The position numbers were made by a program, and so were the translations under genes. A stretch of DNA of 64,000 nt from Alteromonas sp. KUL42 (GTDB lineage: Bacteria; Pseudomonadota; Gammaproteobacteria; Enterobacterales; Alteromonadaceae), in the NCBI RefSeq assembly GCF_006538325.1, contig NZ_BJKK01000002.1, positions 310,001 to 374,000 of the forward strand, written 5' to 3'. A model generated the notes under the pieces. It ran no database searches, had not been told where the DNA came from, and saw only the letters and a program-made list of their open reading frames with translations. Below are positions 8,925 through 18,850 of this stretch, piece after piece (the first letter of the stretch is position 1; each line of letters begins with the position of its first letter).

Positions 8925-11900
8925 ATGAAATGCTCAAAAATTGCTACTGTTGTCAGTGGCATCCTACTGCTGGCTGCTTGCGGAGAAAAAAGCAGCACGA
9001 ATGTGAAATTGCCCCCAGAACCGGCCTTAACAGGGGTGTTTGTAGACAGTCCTGTAAGTGGTTTGAGTTACAGTTCCGACTCTGTGAGTGATGGTGTAAC
9101 TAATGTCGATGGTGAATTTACTTACTTCAGGGGTGAACAACTCACCTTTTCTATCGGGGAGCTTGCTTTCCCCGATGTACCAGCCTCAAGTGTCATTTCA
9201 CCTCTCGATTTGTTTCAGACTGATAACGCGTTTGACCAATCGCTTGTGAACACGTTAAGACTACTTCAGTCTCTTGATACCGATGGCGACCCTACAAATG
9301 GTATAACACTGAGTGCTGATGCGGCTAATGTGGCCACGGCTACACTTGATGATGGACAGACACTCAGTGAATTTTTTAGTCAGTCTGATACTGACTTTGC
9401 TACAGATGTTGAAGTGTGGCTGGGCGCTGCGGGTGGAACAACCAGTGTGTTAGTTGATAAAGCCACAGCAATAACGCATTTTGTCGACTATCTCGAGAGT
9501 GAACTGGGTACGCTATTTCCCAATACTTTCGATGTTGATAAGTTCGTTGGCGATGTATACGCACCACATTTGGTAGGTCGTGAGGTCGTTGAATCGACAC
9601 TTAATTTTACGCCGACAGATGAAACCAATCTTGCCGGAACATATATACGCACAACGGGCGAAACGCTAGTTGAAGGCACATATCATTTTGCTTTTGGACG
9701 TAAAGTATTAGTACTGAATCACGGTGACAATGTCGAATTCTTGATTTCTCGTGCTTATAACACTGTAAATGACGTTTATAGTCTGTGTATCGATTCAACA
9801 ACTGCTGAGCAGGCTAGTGCAACCGCACTTTATGTTGAAGCTTGTTTAGCGGCAGAAGACCCTCAAAGCGCTGTATTGGCGTTTACACCCGACCAAGCTC
9901 AAGCGGAAATCACCCGTCTTGAAGAAGCGGCGACGGCTGTAGCTGCTGCGTTGGAAGAAAATTTTGATACTGATACCGATACCTTCTTTTCTTCGTCATA
10001 TAAACGACTAAGCGATGCCCCTGATGCAGGAGCCTTGTATCTTGTTACGGGTGGCAGCCCTTTAGTTGATGCCACCACTGGGCAACTTACGCTAGAAGGC
10101 GACCGCTTTACTATTGGTAACGCAGCTGCAAACCCCTCAGCTAACACATCTGGCTCAGACACTGTGGGAACGGGTATTTTCAACATTAGTGAAGGCTTTA
10201 GTATTAGCTTTGATGTTGTTGAAGTGGGTAATGCTGGCTCGTTTTCTTTGTATGTTGATAATAATACAACAAGTCAAGGAAACTCTGTACACGGGGCTGC
10301 ATCGAAGTTTGTAAGTATTAACTTATCAGATGGTGATTTGGTTCCAGGTACTCGCTATTCGTATACTTATCTTCCCGGTGAAGATATTGGTGGCGGAGAT
10401 CCAACTTTACCTGATGCTAAAATACTTAATACAACAATTACGAATAGCTTCTTCCAATTAAGAACCGATTCTAGTGGTTCTATCACTATTGATAATTTAC
10501 GTATCGACACTAACGCGGATGCCGTAGAGCCGGTTGACCCAGTTGAGCCTGAGCCAGAACCAGACCCAGAGCCTACGCCTGATATTCCTAATACACCTTT
10601 GCCTTTACACTATGGATTCGCTGGTGTGAGTGAAGATGTGTTTTCGACTAACTTTGCTGCTATCGAAAATGCGGCGGGTGAATCTGTGCCCATGTTCACT
10701 ATTACCGGTGGTTCGGTAACGCAAATAGACACAGGTATTCAGCTAGACGGCGGCCGATTCACAATGGGGAATACTGAGCCTGATACTACAAGCTCGGCTG
10801 ACGATACAGGGTCTACAGGGGCGCTTGATTTAAGTCGTCCTTATAATGTTATTTTTGATGTCATTTCCGCACAAGACAGTGAAGGTAACAATAAATTCCA
10901 GATCTATGTAGATAACAACACATCAGGCAGTGCGAATTCGTATTTAGGCAGTGCGTCGCGCTTCTTTAATGAACCCGTGCTTGACCTTGTGCCTGGCACA
11001 ACCTACACAGTGCCTGGTACTGTGGCGAGTCAAAACTCTTATCTGCAGTTCCGTACAGAAAGCGGATCAGTAGTGGTCATTGACAATATTCGTATCGAAT
11101 ATATTCAAGAGAATGTGTTACTAGAAGAGCAGTTTGAAACAGATAAAGACACCTTCTTTAGCGCCAGCTATAAAGATACTGATGGAAGTGGTAATACCGC
11201 ATTTTACCATGTGACTGGTGGCAGCTCAGGCCTTACTATTACCGATGGGCAGTTATCTATTGATAGCGCACGTTTTTCTTTGGGTAATTCAACTCCAGAA
11301 ACCGAGACATCAGGTGATGACACTGTAACTTCTGGGGTACTCGATCTTAGCCGAGAATACACCATTAGTATGGATATCGTCTCTGTTGAAGATACTGAAG
11401 GTAACAACAACTTCATCATTTATGCCGACAACAACACCAGTAGTAGCAGTAAATCTATTCACGGTGGCGCGTCGAAATTCTACAGTGAAGCGATTACCTC
11501 GTTAACACCTGGTCAGCGTCTTTCTATAGAAGGCTTTGTAGCAACATCATCTTCGTTCCTACAACTTCGCACCGAAAGCGGTGGCAAGGTGGTTATCGAC
11601 AACTTAACCATCAGCTATAACGGCGACTCGGTTGACTCAAGTATCTTTCGTTGTGAAAACGAGCCTGACTTATACTATTGTGCTGACTTCGCAGATGGTT
11701 CCATGGAAGACTTTGAGCTACTAGCAAATGAGTCCGGCTCAAACGGCGCTCAAGGAAGCTTTGATATTCTGGATGACAATGGCAACAATGTAATGCGCTA
11801 TACCGCAGGTGGAGAAGGCGGTGAAATATTCTTGGTTAAGTCATCTGCACTTAGCGCAATTCCAGAAAGCGGAAACTACTTTGTCGAAGCGCGTATTCGA

Positions 11901-14900
11901 CCTCGTCAGAATAGTACCACTCGTAATAAGCAAATTTTCTTATTAGGGCGTTATGACAGTAACGGCAATTGGTACGGTGGTGGCCTCAATGTACAGAACT
12001 CCACATCAAGCACACAAGTTGAAGTAGCAATAAGTGACGCGGGCAGTATTGCAAGACCGGTACAAGCCAAATCACCTATTGAGTTGGGTGAGAAAGACGG
12101 TATTGACGGTGTTTGGTATCGCGTTCGCTTTGAAATGCTTGATGACGCACTTACGGTTTACCTGAACGGCGAAAACATGGGGTCAACTACCGATCAAACC
12201 TACACGGCAACGGGTTTAATTGGTATGTTCACCAATAACCGCTCGTTCGAGATTGACGACATAAAAGTGGGCGACCCTTCTGTTAAACCTGTGCAACTAA
12301 GCCTTGATTACACCGACTCGGTTTGGGAAACCAGCACAAGCAGCGAACCATTACTTGTTTACGTTACTGCTACACAAAGCGATGGTGTTACTGAGGATAC
12401 GTATACAGTGGTCAGCAGCGATACAGCGGTTGTGTCTGTGGATGTAGATGGACCACTAGTGACACTGACACCATTGTCTGCTGGCAATACTGAAATTACT
12501 TTTACCTCAGGTTCTGATCCAACATTGTTTAAGACCCTTCAGGTGTCAGTGCAAGAAGGCTTTACCATGCCAACGAGTACCTATGGCGACCTTTTAGCGA
12601 ATACCGTTCCGTTCAGTGGAATGCAAAATGCTTATGTAGATACATCGTTAACACTGACTTTCGACAATAACCCCACATTAGGTGAGGTGGGTGAAGTCCG
12701 CATTTACAATGCAGAAACTGATACCTTAGTTGACATACTAAATGTAGGACAAGATACAGATTCTATTGGATTTAAAGAGCAATCTCGCCAGCGCCATGTG
12801 AATTATCGTCCTATCAAAGTTGAGGATAATAAGCTTGTCATTAAACCGCATACTAACGCATTGGAATACGGGCAGCGTTATTACGTGGCAATTGGCGAAA
12901 GTGTTGTAAGCAATGCAGTCTTAAATGGCAGTGCGTTTGAAGGACTGGGTAAAGCGGCAAATTGGTCATTTACCACAAGAGAAGCGCGACCATCGGGTAA
13001 TGCCTTGTTGGTGGATGATGACGGTGAAGCTGATTTTCGTACTGTGCAAGGTGCGCTAAATCACATCATGCAATATGTTGAAACGGATGCTGGTGCATCA
13101 ATTACTATCCGAGATGGACAGTACGAAGAATTATTGTTCTTACGTGGTAACAATAAAGTTACCCTGCATGGTGAAAGCCGTGAAGGCACTGTGGTGTACT
13201 ACAACAACTTTGAGAGCTTCAACAGTGGAAGTGGCAAGAGCGAAGGGCCAGGTGGCACGCCTGCTGGCGGGCGAAGTGTTTTCTTGGTCGAAGGTGTAGA
13301 TGAGTTAGCATTAACTAACTTTACCTTAAAGAACTCGCATATTCGCAGCAACGACTACTCGAACCAAGCTGAAACGATCTATTTCAACAGTGATAATGGT
13401 CGTTTAACTGCGGTAAATATGAACTTCATCAGCGAACAGGATACGTTACTGCTTAAGGGCTTTAGCTGGTTCTATGAAACTTTAGTGGCTGGTAACGTTG
13501 ATTTTATATGGGGTTATGTGAATACCGCACTGTTTGAAAACAGTGAAATTCGTACTATTGGTGATTCCAAAAATGGCAATCCTGACGAAGACACTGCCGG
13601 TGGCTATGTATTGCAGGCCCGTGTACCTGACATCAGCTACAAAGGTTTTATTTTCCTTAATAGTGCGTTTACCAATGGCCCAGGCCCAATAGGCAATGGC
13701 GTGCTGGATAACTCTACTTATATTGCGCGAAGTGGCGGAAGTAGTGATTATTTCGACAATATAACGCTTATCAATAATCGTTTTGATACCCATATTGCTG
13801 ATATAGGTTGGGCAGGAGAAGGTGTAAGAGGTCAGCCAGCACCAAATCCAAGTCAACCGTCCGCAACAGCAGGGTGGCGTGAGTATGGAAGTATGGATAT
13901 GGACGGCAACCCGTTAAATTTAGATGCACGCCAATTTGGTTATGTGTTATCTGATGACGAGGTGGTAAACCTTCTATCTCGTGAAGACATATTCTCGCAC
14001 TTTGACAGCGGAGCAGGCTGGCTGCCATCTGCGCCGGAAGCCGATGACATCAGCCTTATTGATGGTTCAACATCTAGTGGTTTTGCGCAACACAACTTCA
14101 CGCTTACTGGTGGAGCAGGTGGCAATGTGGTTACTGTGAGCACGGGTCAAGCGTTGCAAGCTGCACTTAATGAAGCTAAAGCAGCCAATACGCCAGTAAC
14201 GATTTACGTAGATGGCGTGATCACAGATGCGAATAATGGTGGTAATGGCACCGCTATAGAAGTTAAAGATATGGACAACGTCACTATTGAAGGGGTTGCT
14301 AACCGTGGTGAGCTTGATGGAATTGGTATCCTTATTCGACGTGCCAACAACATCATTGTGCGCAACTTGAAGATCCATCATGTACTAACGTCAGGCAAAG
14401 ATGGAATATCGATTGAAGGCGATAATGATGGCTCGACCACCAGTCATATTTGGATCGATCACAATGAGTTATACAGCTCGCTATCAGTAGATAAAGACTT
14501 TTACGATGGCCTAATAGACAGTAAACGCGGTGCGAAAAATATTACTATCTCGTACAACTATTTACACGATCATTGGAAAGCGTCATTACACGGCCATACG
14601 GAAAATGATACTGACAGTGACAATACGGACAGGCTAATTACTTTCCATCACAACCGTTTTGAAAGCATAGAGTCTCGTTTACCACTGTTCCGCTATGGAC
14701 ATGGACATTTGTACAATAATTATTACAACAATATTAGTTCTACTGGCATAAATTCACGCCAAGGGGCAGAGCTAAGAATAGACAATAACGTGTTTGAGAA
14801 TACACAAAATCCAATTGTGTCGTTCTACTCTGATGTCATTGGCTATTGGAATACGTCGGGTAATTTATTTGGGCAAGGTGTTACGTGGACAACCCCAGAT

Positions 14901-15056
14901 GAAGGCGATGTTGTAGCAGGGCCTGATGCTACACCAACGTCGAGTTATGAAGTACCGTATGATTACCAAGCGCTTGATGCAGCGCGTGTTAAACAGCATG
15001 TATTAAATCACGCTGGTGTTGGTAAGATTAGCCAAGACCCTGCAAGTATTCCTTAA
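8925..15056 (+). CDS. Multidomain lipoprotein: pectin methylesterase (CE8) fused to pectate lyase (PL1)
   Basis: At 2043 residues this is the largest gene in the window. It has a lipoprotein signal with lipobox LLAAC, so Cys19 is the lipid anchor. Domain order: an N-terminal domain of Alteromonas type (about 29-190); three related beta-sandwich modules (about 344-530, 559-728 and 730-905), probably carbohydrate-binding; a LamG-like module (about 907-1120); two Ig-like modules (about 1123-1360). The CE8 methylesterase follows (about 1361-1700) with SEQDTLL (Asp1506) and GNVDFIWG (Asp1526), the two catalytic aspartates. The PL1 lyase (about 1732-2043) has HIWIDHNE and SRLPLFR, where Arg1918 or Arg1923 should be catalytic. 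An acidic Pro/Glu linker lies near 530-556. The protein would de-esterify and cleave pectin at the cell surface. It follows the receptor by 110 bp and is probably co-transcribed. Confidence 0.93.
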   Translation: MKCSKIATVVSGILLLAACGEKSSTNVKLPPEPALTGVFVDSPVSGLSYSSDSVSDGVTNVDGEFTYFRGEQLTFSIGELAFPDVPASSVISPLDLFQTDNAFDQSLVNTLRLLQSLDTDGDPTNGITLSADAANVATATLDDGQTLSEFFSQSDTDFATDVEVWLGAAGGTTSVLVDKATAITHFVDYLESELGTLFPNTFDVDKFVGDVYAPHLVGREVVESTLNFTPTDETNLAGTYIRTTGETLVEGTYHFAFGRKVLVLNHGDNVEFLISRAYNTVNDVYSLCIDSTTAEQASATALYVEACLAAEDPQSAVLAFTPDQAQAEITRLEEAATAVAAALEENFDTDTDTFFSSSYKRLSDAPDAGALYLVTGGSPLVDATTGQLTLEGDRFTIGNAAANPSANTSGSDTVGTGIFNISEGFSISFDVVEVGNAGSFSLYVDNNTTSQGNSVHGAASKFVSINLSDGDLVPGTRYSYTYLPGEDIGGGDPTLPDAKILNTTITNSFFQLRTDSSGSITIDNLRIDTNADAVEPVDPVEPEPEPDPEPTPDIPNTPLPLHYGFAGVSEDVFSTNFAAIENAAGESVPMFTITGGSVTQIDTGIQLDGGRFTMGNTEPDTTSSADDTGSTGALDLSRPYNVIFDVISAQDSEGNNKFQIYVDNNTSGSANSYLGSASRFFNEPVLDLVPGTTYTVPGTVASQNSYLQFRTESGSVVVIDNIRIEYIQENVLLEEQFETDKDTFFSASYKDTDGSGNTAFYHVTGGSSGLTITDGQLSIDSARFSLGNSTPETETSGDDTVTSGVLDLSREYTISMDIVSVEDTEGNNNFIIYADNNTSSSSKSIHGGASKFYSEAITSLTPGQRLSIEGFVATSSSFLQLRTESGGKVVIDNLTISYNGDSVDSSIFRCENEPDLYYCADFADGSMEDFELLANESGSNGAQGSFDILDDNGNNVMRYTAGGEGGEIFLVKSSALSAIPESGNYFVEARIRPRQNSTTRNKQIFLLGRYDSNGNWYGGGLNVQNSTSSTQVEVAISDAGSIARPVQAKSPIELGEKDGIDGVWYRVRFEMLDDALTVYLNGENMGSTTDQTYTATGLIGMFTNNRSFEIDDIKVGDPSVKPVQLSLDYTDSVWETSTSSEPLLVYVTATQSDGVTEDTYTVVSSDTAVVSVDVDGPLVTLTPLSAGNTEITFTSGSDPTLFKTLQVSVQEGFTMPTSTYGDLLANTVPFSGMQNAYVDTSLTLTFDNNPTLGEVGEVRIYNAETDTLVDILNVGQDTDSIGFKEQSRQRHVNYRPIKVEDNKLVIKPHTNALEYGQRYYVAIGESVVSNAVLNGSAFEGLGKAANWSFTTREARPSGNALLVDDDGEADFRTVQGALNHIMQYVETDAGASITIRDGQYEELLFLRGNNKVTLHGESREGTVVYYNNFESFNSGSGKSEGPGGTPAGGRSVFLVEGVDELALTNFTLKNSHIRSNDYSNQAETIYFNSDNGRLTAVNMNFISEQDTLLLKGFSWFYETLVAGNVDFIWGYVNTALFENSEIRTIGDSKNGNPDEDTAGGYVLQARVPDISYKGFIFLNSAFTNGPGPIGNGVLDNSTYIARSGGSSDYFDNITLINNRFDTHIADIGWAGEGVRGQPAPNPSQPSATAGWREYGSMDMDGNPLNLDARQFGYVLSDDEVVNLLSREDIFSHFDSGAGWLPSAPEADDISLIDGSTSSGFAQHNFTLTGGAGGNVVTVSTGQALQAALNEAKAANTPVTIYVDGVITDANNGGNGTAIEVKDMDNVTIEGVANRGELDGIGILIRRANNIIVRNLKIHHVLTSGKDGISIEGDNDGSTTSHIWIDHNELYSSLSVDKDFYDGLIDSKRGAKNITISYNYLHDHWKASLHGHTENDTDSDNTDRLITFHHNRFESIESRLPLFRYGHGHLYNNYYNNISSTGINSRQGAELRIDNNVFENTQNPIVSFYSDVIGYWNTSGNLFGQGVTWTTPDEGDVVAGPDATPTSSYEVPYDYQALDAARVKQHVLNHAGVGKISQDPASIP

Positions 15057-15075
15057 CGGGTCAAAATAAACGATT

Positions 15076-15102
15076 AAAGGGCCTTTTATAGGCCCTTTTC
15101 TT
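15076..15102 (+). terminator. Rho-independent terminator of the pectin locus
   Basis: AAAGGGCC (15076-15083), a 7-nt loop and GGCCCTTT (15091-15098) followed by a short T-rich tail. The stem also has A-rich sequence upstream, so it may serve the converging sap operon too. Confidence 0.85.
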
Positions 15103-15140
15103 TGTCTTTATTCTGCGTATTTATGTATAAAAAACGGCTA

Positions 15141-15941
15141 TTAAAGCGTTTGTTGAGGTACTAAGGATTGGTATGCGGTAACCAATTTTTTAGTGCGTAA
15201 ATGTTGTGGCCACCTGAAAATAGTTTCTGTTTTACCTTCTTCCACAATTTCCCCGTTTTCCATTACGATGACGCGATCAGCGATATGGCGCACTATACCT
15301 AAATTGTGACTAATAAAGATAAACGCTAAACCTAACTCTTGCTGAAGTTGCAAAATAAGGTTTACTGTTTGTGAACGAATTGAGGGATCAAGTGCGGCAA
15401 ATGGTTCATCTGCCACGAGTACTTTAGGCTTAAGAACAATTGCACGGGCAAGGGCAACGCGCTGCTGTTGACCGTCAGAAAGCATATGACGATAAAAGTG
15501 ATAATGCTCTCGAAGCAGGCCCACTTTAACCAGTGTTTCTTCAATCAGAGACCTGCGTTGTGTTTCCGTTAAGTCAGTGTTGAGTCTTAACGGTTCGTCA
15601 AGAATTTTTCCGACGGGCACCGCTGGGTTCATTGACTCATTGCTGTGCTGCAAGATCATGCGAATATCGTGAGTACGCTTCTGTTTGTTGTCTTTTGATT
15701 GATATTTCGCAAGGTATTTATGTTCGTTTATTTCAATTTCTCCAGCATCAGCAGGAATTGCTCCAACAAGGAGTTTGGCGAGTAGAGACTTACCCGAACG
15801 GTTCTCGCCAATTATCGCAATAGTTTCACCGCGCTTAACACTTAAATCGACAGGACCGAGCTGAAATATTTCAGGGCGTTTTAGCCAGCGCTTCTTTTCA
15901 TTGTGGATAAAGGTGAGCTGCCTTACTTGCATGATATCCAT
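15141..15941 (-). CDS. sapF: Peptide ABC transporter ATP-binding protein SapF
   Basis: The frame is open from 15974, but ATG 15941 is preferred: it overlaps the sapD stop (TAATG) and has GGAG about 10 bp upstream, giving 266 residues, close to E. coli SapF. Visible ATPase motifs are Walker A (GENRSGKS), the signature as LSDGQQQR in place of LSGGQ, and Walker B VLVADEP, followed by the switch His in FISHNLG. It is the second ATPase of the Sap importer, known from enterobacteria for antimicrobial-peptide resistance and, in E. coli, putrescine export. It is the last gene of the operon. Confidence 0.9.
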   Translation of the reverse strand: MDIMQVRQLTFIHNEKKRWLKRPEIFQLGPVDLSVKRGETIAIIGENRSGKSLLAKLLVGAIPADAGEIEINEHKYLAKYQSKDNKQKRTHDIRMILQHSNESMNPAVPVGKILDEPLRLNTDLTETQRRSLIEETLVKVGLLREHYHFYRHMLSDGQQQRVALARAIVLKPKVLVADEPFAALDPSIRSQTVNLILQLQQELGLAFIFISHNLGIVRHIADRVIVMENGEIVEEGKTETIFRWPQHLRTKKLVTAYQSLVPQQTL

Positions 15942-16936
15942 TATGGTTTCTCCATGTGCAATGGATAGTGACAACTGTAGCTATGGTCGTGAATTTTTCG
16001 CATTGCCGGAGTTTGAACACACGCTCGTTGAGCTCGCGGACAACGCGGCCCTAGACGACACCCAATAGGAAGGTGTTGTAGCGTTGGTATCGAGCCGCCT
16101 AAGGTAGGCAAGTGCGATTTAGGAGGCAAGTCTTTTCTAAAGCTAGGCGCGCTGTCAAGTAGCGCTTTGGTGTAAGGGTGCAAAGGACGTTTCTTTATAT
16201 GCTTCATCTTACCCGCCTCTACGGTTTGACCTGCATATAACACTGTCATTGAGTGTGCCATACTGGCGATGGCTAACAAATCGTGGCTGACAAACAAGAT
16301 AGACAATGAGCGAGTTTGGTTAAGCCGTGTAAACAGCTTTAGAATTTGTGTTTTTGTGGTGGGCTCCATACCACGTGTTGGATCGTCAGCAATGAGCAAT
16401 TTCGGTTGTGACACCAATGCCATGGCAATCATAAATTTCTGCCCGATATCCGCTGGTATCTGATGAGGGTAGGCGCTCAAATAATGTTTGTGATATTTAA
16501 TACCTACTTTGTGTACCGTACTGATGGCTATTTTTTTTCTGTGTTGAGCACGTTGCCAAAACCAGCTACCTTCAACAAATTCATCGGGAATACTCTCCTC
16601 TAATTGCTCCCCTAACGTAGCGGAAGGATCTAAGCTCGATTGAGGGTTTTGGAATACCACGGCAATTTCACGGCGCATTACTTCTCGTCGTTGTTGGACT
16701 GACATACTTAATAAGTTCTCACCATTCCAACTCATTCTGTCGGCAGTCAAATTCCACTGACTTGGCAATGCGCCACAAATAGCAGATACAATTAAGCTTT
16801 TTCCTGAGCCTGATTCGCCCACCAAGGCACGAATTTCACCACTACTGACAGATAAATTCACCTTGTCGAGGGCTTTAATACTAGCATCACCACTTTCCAT
16901 CTCGAGGGTCAAATTTTTAATATCGAGCATTGGCAT
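15941..16936 (-). CDS. sapD: Peptide ABC transporter ATP-binding protein SapD
   Basis: The 331-residue first ATPase of the Sap system. Walker A is GESGSGKS. The C-terminus carries the oligopeptide-transporter ATPase extension with a Cys-containing segment (CRLGPRCPRAQRAC), which in relatives binds an iron-sulphur cluster. The signature region reads IPADIGQK rather than LSGGQ. Walker B reads LLIADDP, with Asp where the catalytic Glu is expected, so its hydrolysis may be impaired. It begins 2 bp after the sapC stop and overlaps sapF by one base. E. coli SapD is also linked to Trk potassium uptake. Confidence 0.9.
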   Translation of the reverse strand: MPMLDIKNLTLEMESGDASIKALDKVNLSVSSGEIRALVGESGSGKSLIVSAICGALPSQWNLTADRMSWNGENLLSMSVQQRREVMRREIAVVFQNPQSSLDPSATLGEQLEESIPDEFVEGSWFWQRAQHRKKIAISTVHKVGIKYHKHYLSAYPHQIPADIGQKFMIAMALVSQPKLLIADDPTRGMEPTTKTQILKLFTRLNQTRSLSILFVSHDLLAIASMAHSMTVLYAGQTVEAGKMKHIKKRPLHPYTKALLDSAPSFRKDLPPKSHLPTLGGSIPTLQHLPIGCRLGPRCPRAQRACVQTPAMRKIHDHSYSCHYPLHMEKP

Positions 16937-16938
16937 GA

Positions 16939-17859
16939 TTAGTGACTCACTCTTTTTCTAAGTGCCGAACGAAGACCATCACCGACAATGTTAATGGAAA
17001 GCACGAGTAAAAATATGGCCATTCCGGGCACGGCGACGTTCCATGGTGCGAGATAAGCAACATCAAGTCCATCAGCCAAAATAACGCCTAATTCAGGTTG
17101 TGATGCTTGTGCGCCAAGGTTCAAAAAACCAAGTGCGGAAATATCGATCACTGCAATTGAAAGAGCAAGTGTACCTTGTACTACCAACATTTCTATCATG
17201 TTGGGTAAAATGGAATGAAAGAAGAGTTGCCACTTATTTGCGCCATCTAATTTAGATGCAACTATGTATTCTTTTTTCATTTCTGCGCGTACAAAACTAC
17301 GGGTGTGATGCACGAATTGTGGAATGAGTGCTAATGTGATTGCCCACATACTATTGACTAAGCCTGTTCCCAGTATTGCAACAATGATAATGGCAATCAA
17401 CAGCGTTGGGATGGCCATGAGCGCGTCTAAGAGGTGGTTGACGATACTGGAGCGTAAGCCTCTTAACATTCCCGCTATAGTGCCTATGCTAACCCCCACT
17501 AACATCGCTAATACCACGGTAACAAACGCGGAGCCTAACGTAATCCTGCAACCGTAAATTATTAATGTGAATAAGTCTCTGCCAAGTGCATCTGTGCCGA
17601 AGATGTGTGATATCGACCCGTTGGGTAACCAACTTGGAGGTAGTAAAAGCCCGTCAATATTTTGTTCGATGGCAGTGTAGGGAGTAAGGATAGGGGCAAA
17701 TACCGAAAAAATAACAAACAATCCCAGCATCGCTAGGCCAACCATAGCGATGTGACTTGACTTGAATGACAGCCAAGTGCGTTGCCAGGGAGACGGATGG
17801 AACTCTTCATCATATAGACTAAACTGTGGCACGTTCGTATTTCTCTCTGCTGGGATCAA
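16939..17859 (-). CDS. sapC: Peptide ABC transporter permease SapC
   Basis: A 306-residue inner-membrane permease of the DppC/OppC type. It has an N-terminal cytoplasmic tail, a first membrane helix (about 38-58), a periplasmic loop containing the family motif HIFGTDALGRDLFT, and five further helices. The cytoplasmic EAA loop is recognisable around VASKLDGANKWQLFFHSILPN. It overlaps the end of sapB by about 41 bp, which is unusual but the frame and start motif look sound; a downstream start would shorten the tail. Confidence 0.9.
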   Translation of the reverse strand: MIPAERNTNVPQFSLYDEEFHPSPWQRTWLSFKSSHIAMVGLAMLGLFVIFSVFAPILTPYTAIEQNIDGLLLPPSWLPNGSISHIFGTDALGRDLFTLIIYGCRITLGSAFVTVVLAMLVGVSIGTIAGMLRGLRSSIVNHLLDALMAIPTLLIAIIIVAILGTGLVNSMWAITLALIPQFVHHTRSFVRAEMKKEYIVASKLDGANKWQLFFHSILPNMIEMLVVQGTLALSIAVIDISALGFLNLGAQASQPELGVILADGLDVAYLAPWNVAVPGMAIFLLVLSINIVGDGLRSALRKRVSH

Positions 17860-18850
17860 TTAGCCTATTAAACAAATCAACAAGGATAGTCAGTGTGATC
17901 ACCACTGTTGATACCGCCATCATTCCCACGCGCAAAGCAGGGTAGTCTCGTTGATATATGGCTTGAATTAGCCAATTGCCGATACCTGGCCATGAAAATA
18001 AGGTTTCTACAATCATTGCATTGGTTATCAATGTGGTAATTTGTATCGCCATAAGTGGCAAAATAGGAAGTAGTGCATTTCGCAAAATATGTCGAAAGAA
18101 TATTTGCCAGCTAGACAAGCCTCGAGAAACTGCAGCAGCAATATAAGGGCGGTGTTTAACATCTATCACCGATCGTCGAGTAATGCGGATCATTGAAGCT
18201 GTTGTAATGGCACCTATTGCAAGGGTAGGTAAAGCTAAATGGGAAAATGCATCTTTTAACGCCAAAGGTTTGTTGGCTAATTCACTTAATAAAATATCGA
18301 CGATAATAAACCCTGTGATTGGTTCTATGTCGTAAAGAAGACTAATTCGCCCAGAGAGTGGAGCAGAATCCAACTGAAGGCTAAAAATTAAAATTAAAAG
18401 AAGCGCAAACCAAAATACTGGAAATGAATAGGTAGTTATACTAGTGCTATTTATCACATGATCCGATGTTGAGTAACAGCGCATACCTGCATAATAACCT
18501 AACGGTATACCAATAAATAACGCCATTAACATAGCGTAGGTCGCCAACTCTATGGTGGCGGGAAGCGCTATCCCTACCTCTTCCCTAAGGGGTAATCCCG
18601 ATGTGAAACTATATCCCCAATTGCCAGCAAGCATATTCTCTACGTAATGAAAAAACTGAATGAGGTAAGGACCATCTAGTTTGAACTGGCGGGTCAATGC
18701 TTCTCGCTGCATTTCATTTTGTGGAACCAAACCAGTTAGGTTTTCAAGTGGGTCGCCTGGAAACAAATAGGCAAGCGAGAACGACATAAACGCCAACACC
18801 AAAAGCGTCAAAAATAAAAGTGTACTGTATCTAATTAGAATTTGTATCAC
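17819..18850 (-). CDS. sapB: Peptide ABC transporter permease SapB
   Basis: A 343-residue permease of the DppB/OppB type. An N-terminal membrane helix is followed by the family segment AYLFPGDPLENL, and the EAA loop appears as AAVSRGLSSWQIFFRHILRNALLP. Six membrane helices are expected. The ATG overlaps the sapA stop (ATGA), so translation is coupled. Confidence 0.9.
   Translation of the reverse strand: MIQILIRYSTLLFLTLLVLAFMSFSLAYLFPGDPLENLTGLVPQNEMQREALTRQFKLDGPYLIQFFHYVENMLAGNWGYSFTSGLPLREEVGIALPATIELATYAMLMALFIGIPLGYYAGMRCYSTSDHVINSTSITTYSFPVFWFALLLILIFSLQLDSAPLSGRISLLYDIEPITGFIIVDILLSELANKPLALKDAFSHLALPTLAIGAITTASMIRITRRSVIDVKHRPYIAAAVSRGLSSWQIFFRHILRNALLPILPLMAIQITTLITNAMIVETLFSWPGIGNWLIQAIYQRDYPALRVGMMAVSTVVITLTILVDLFNRLIDPSREKYERATV

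Noticed and set aside
13482..13856. Minus-strand ORF of 124 codons inside the methylesterase-lyase gene
   Set aside because: It is a shadow of a well-supported coding frame; composition follows the plus-strand codons and it has no recognisable family.
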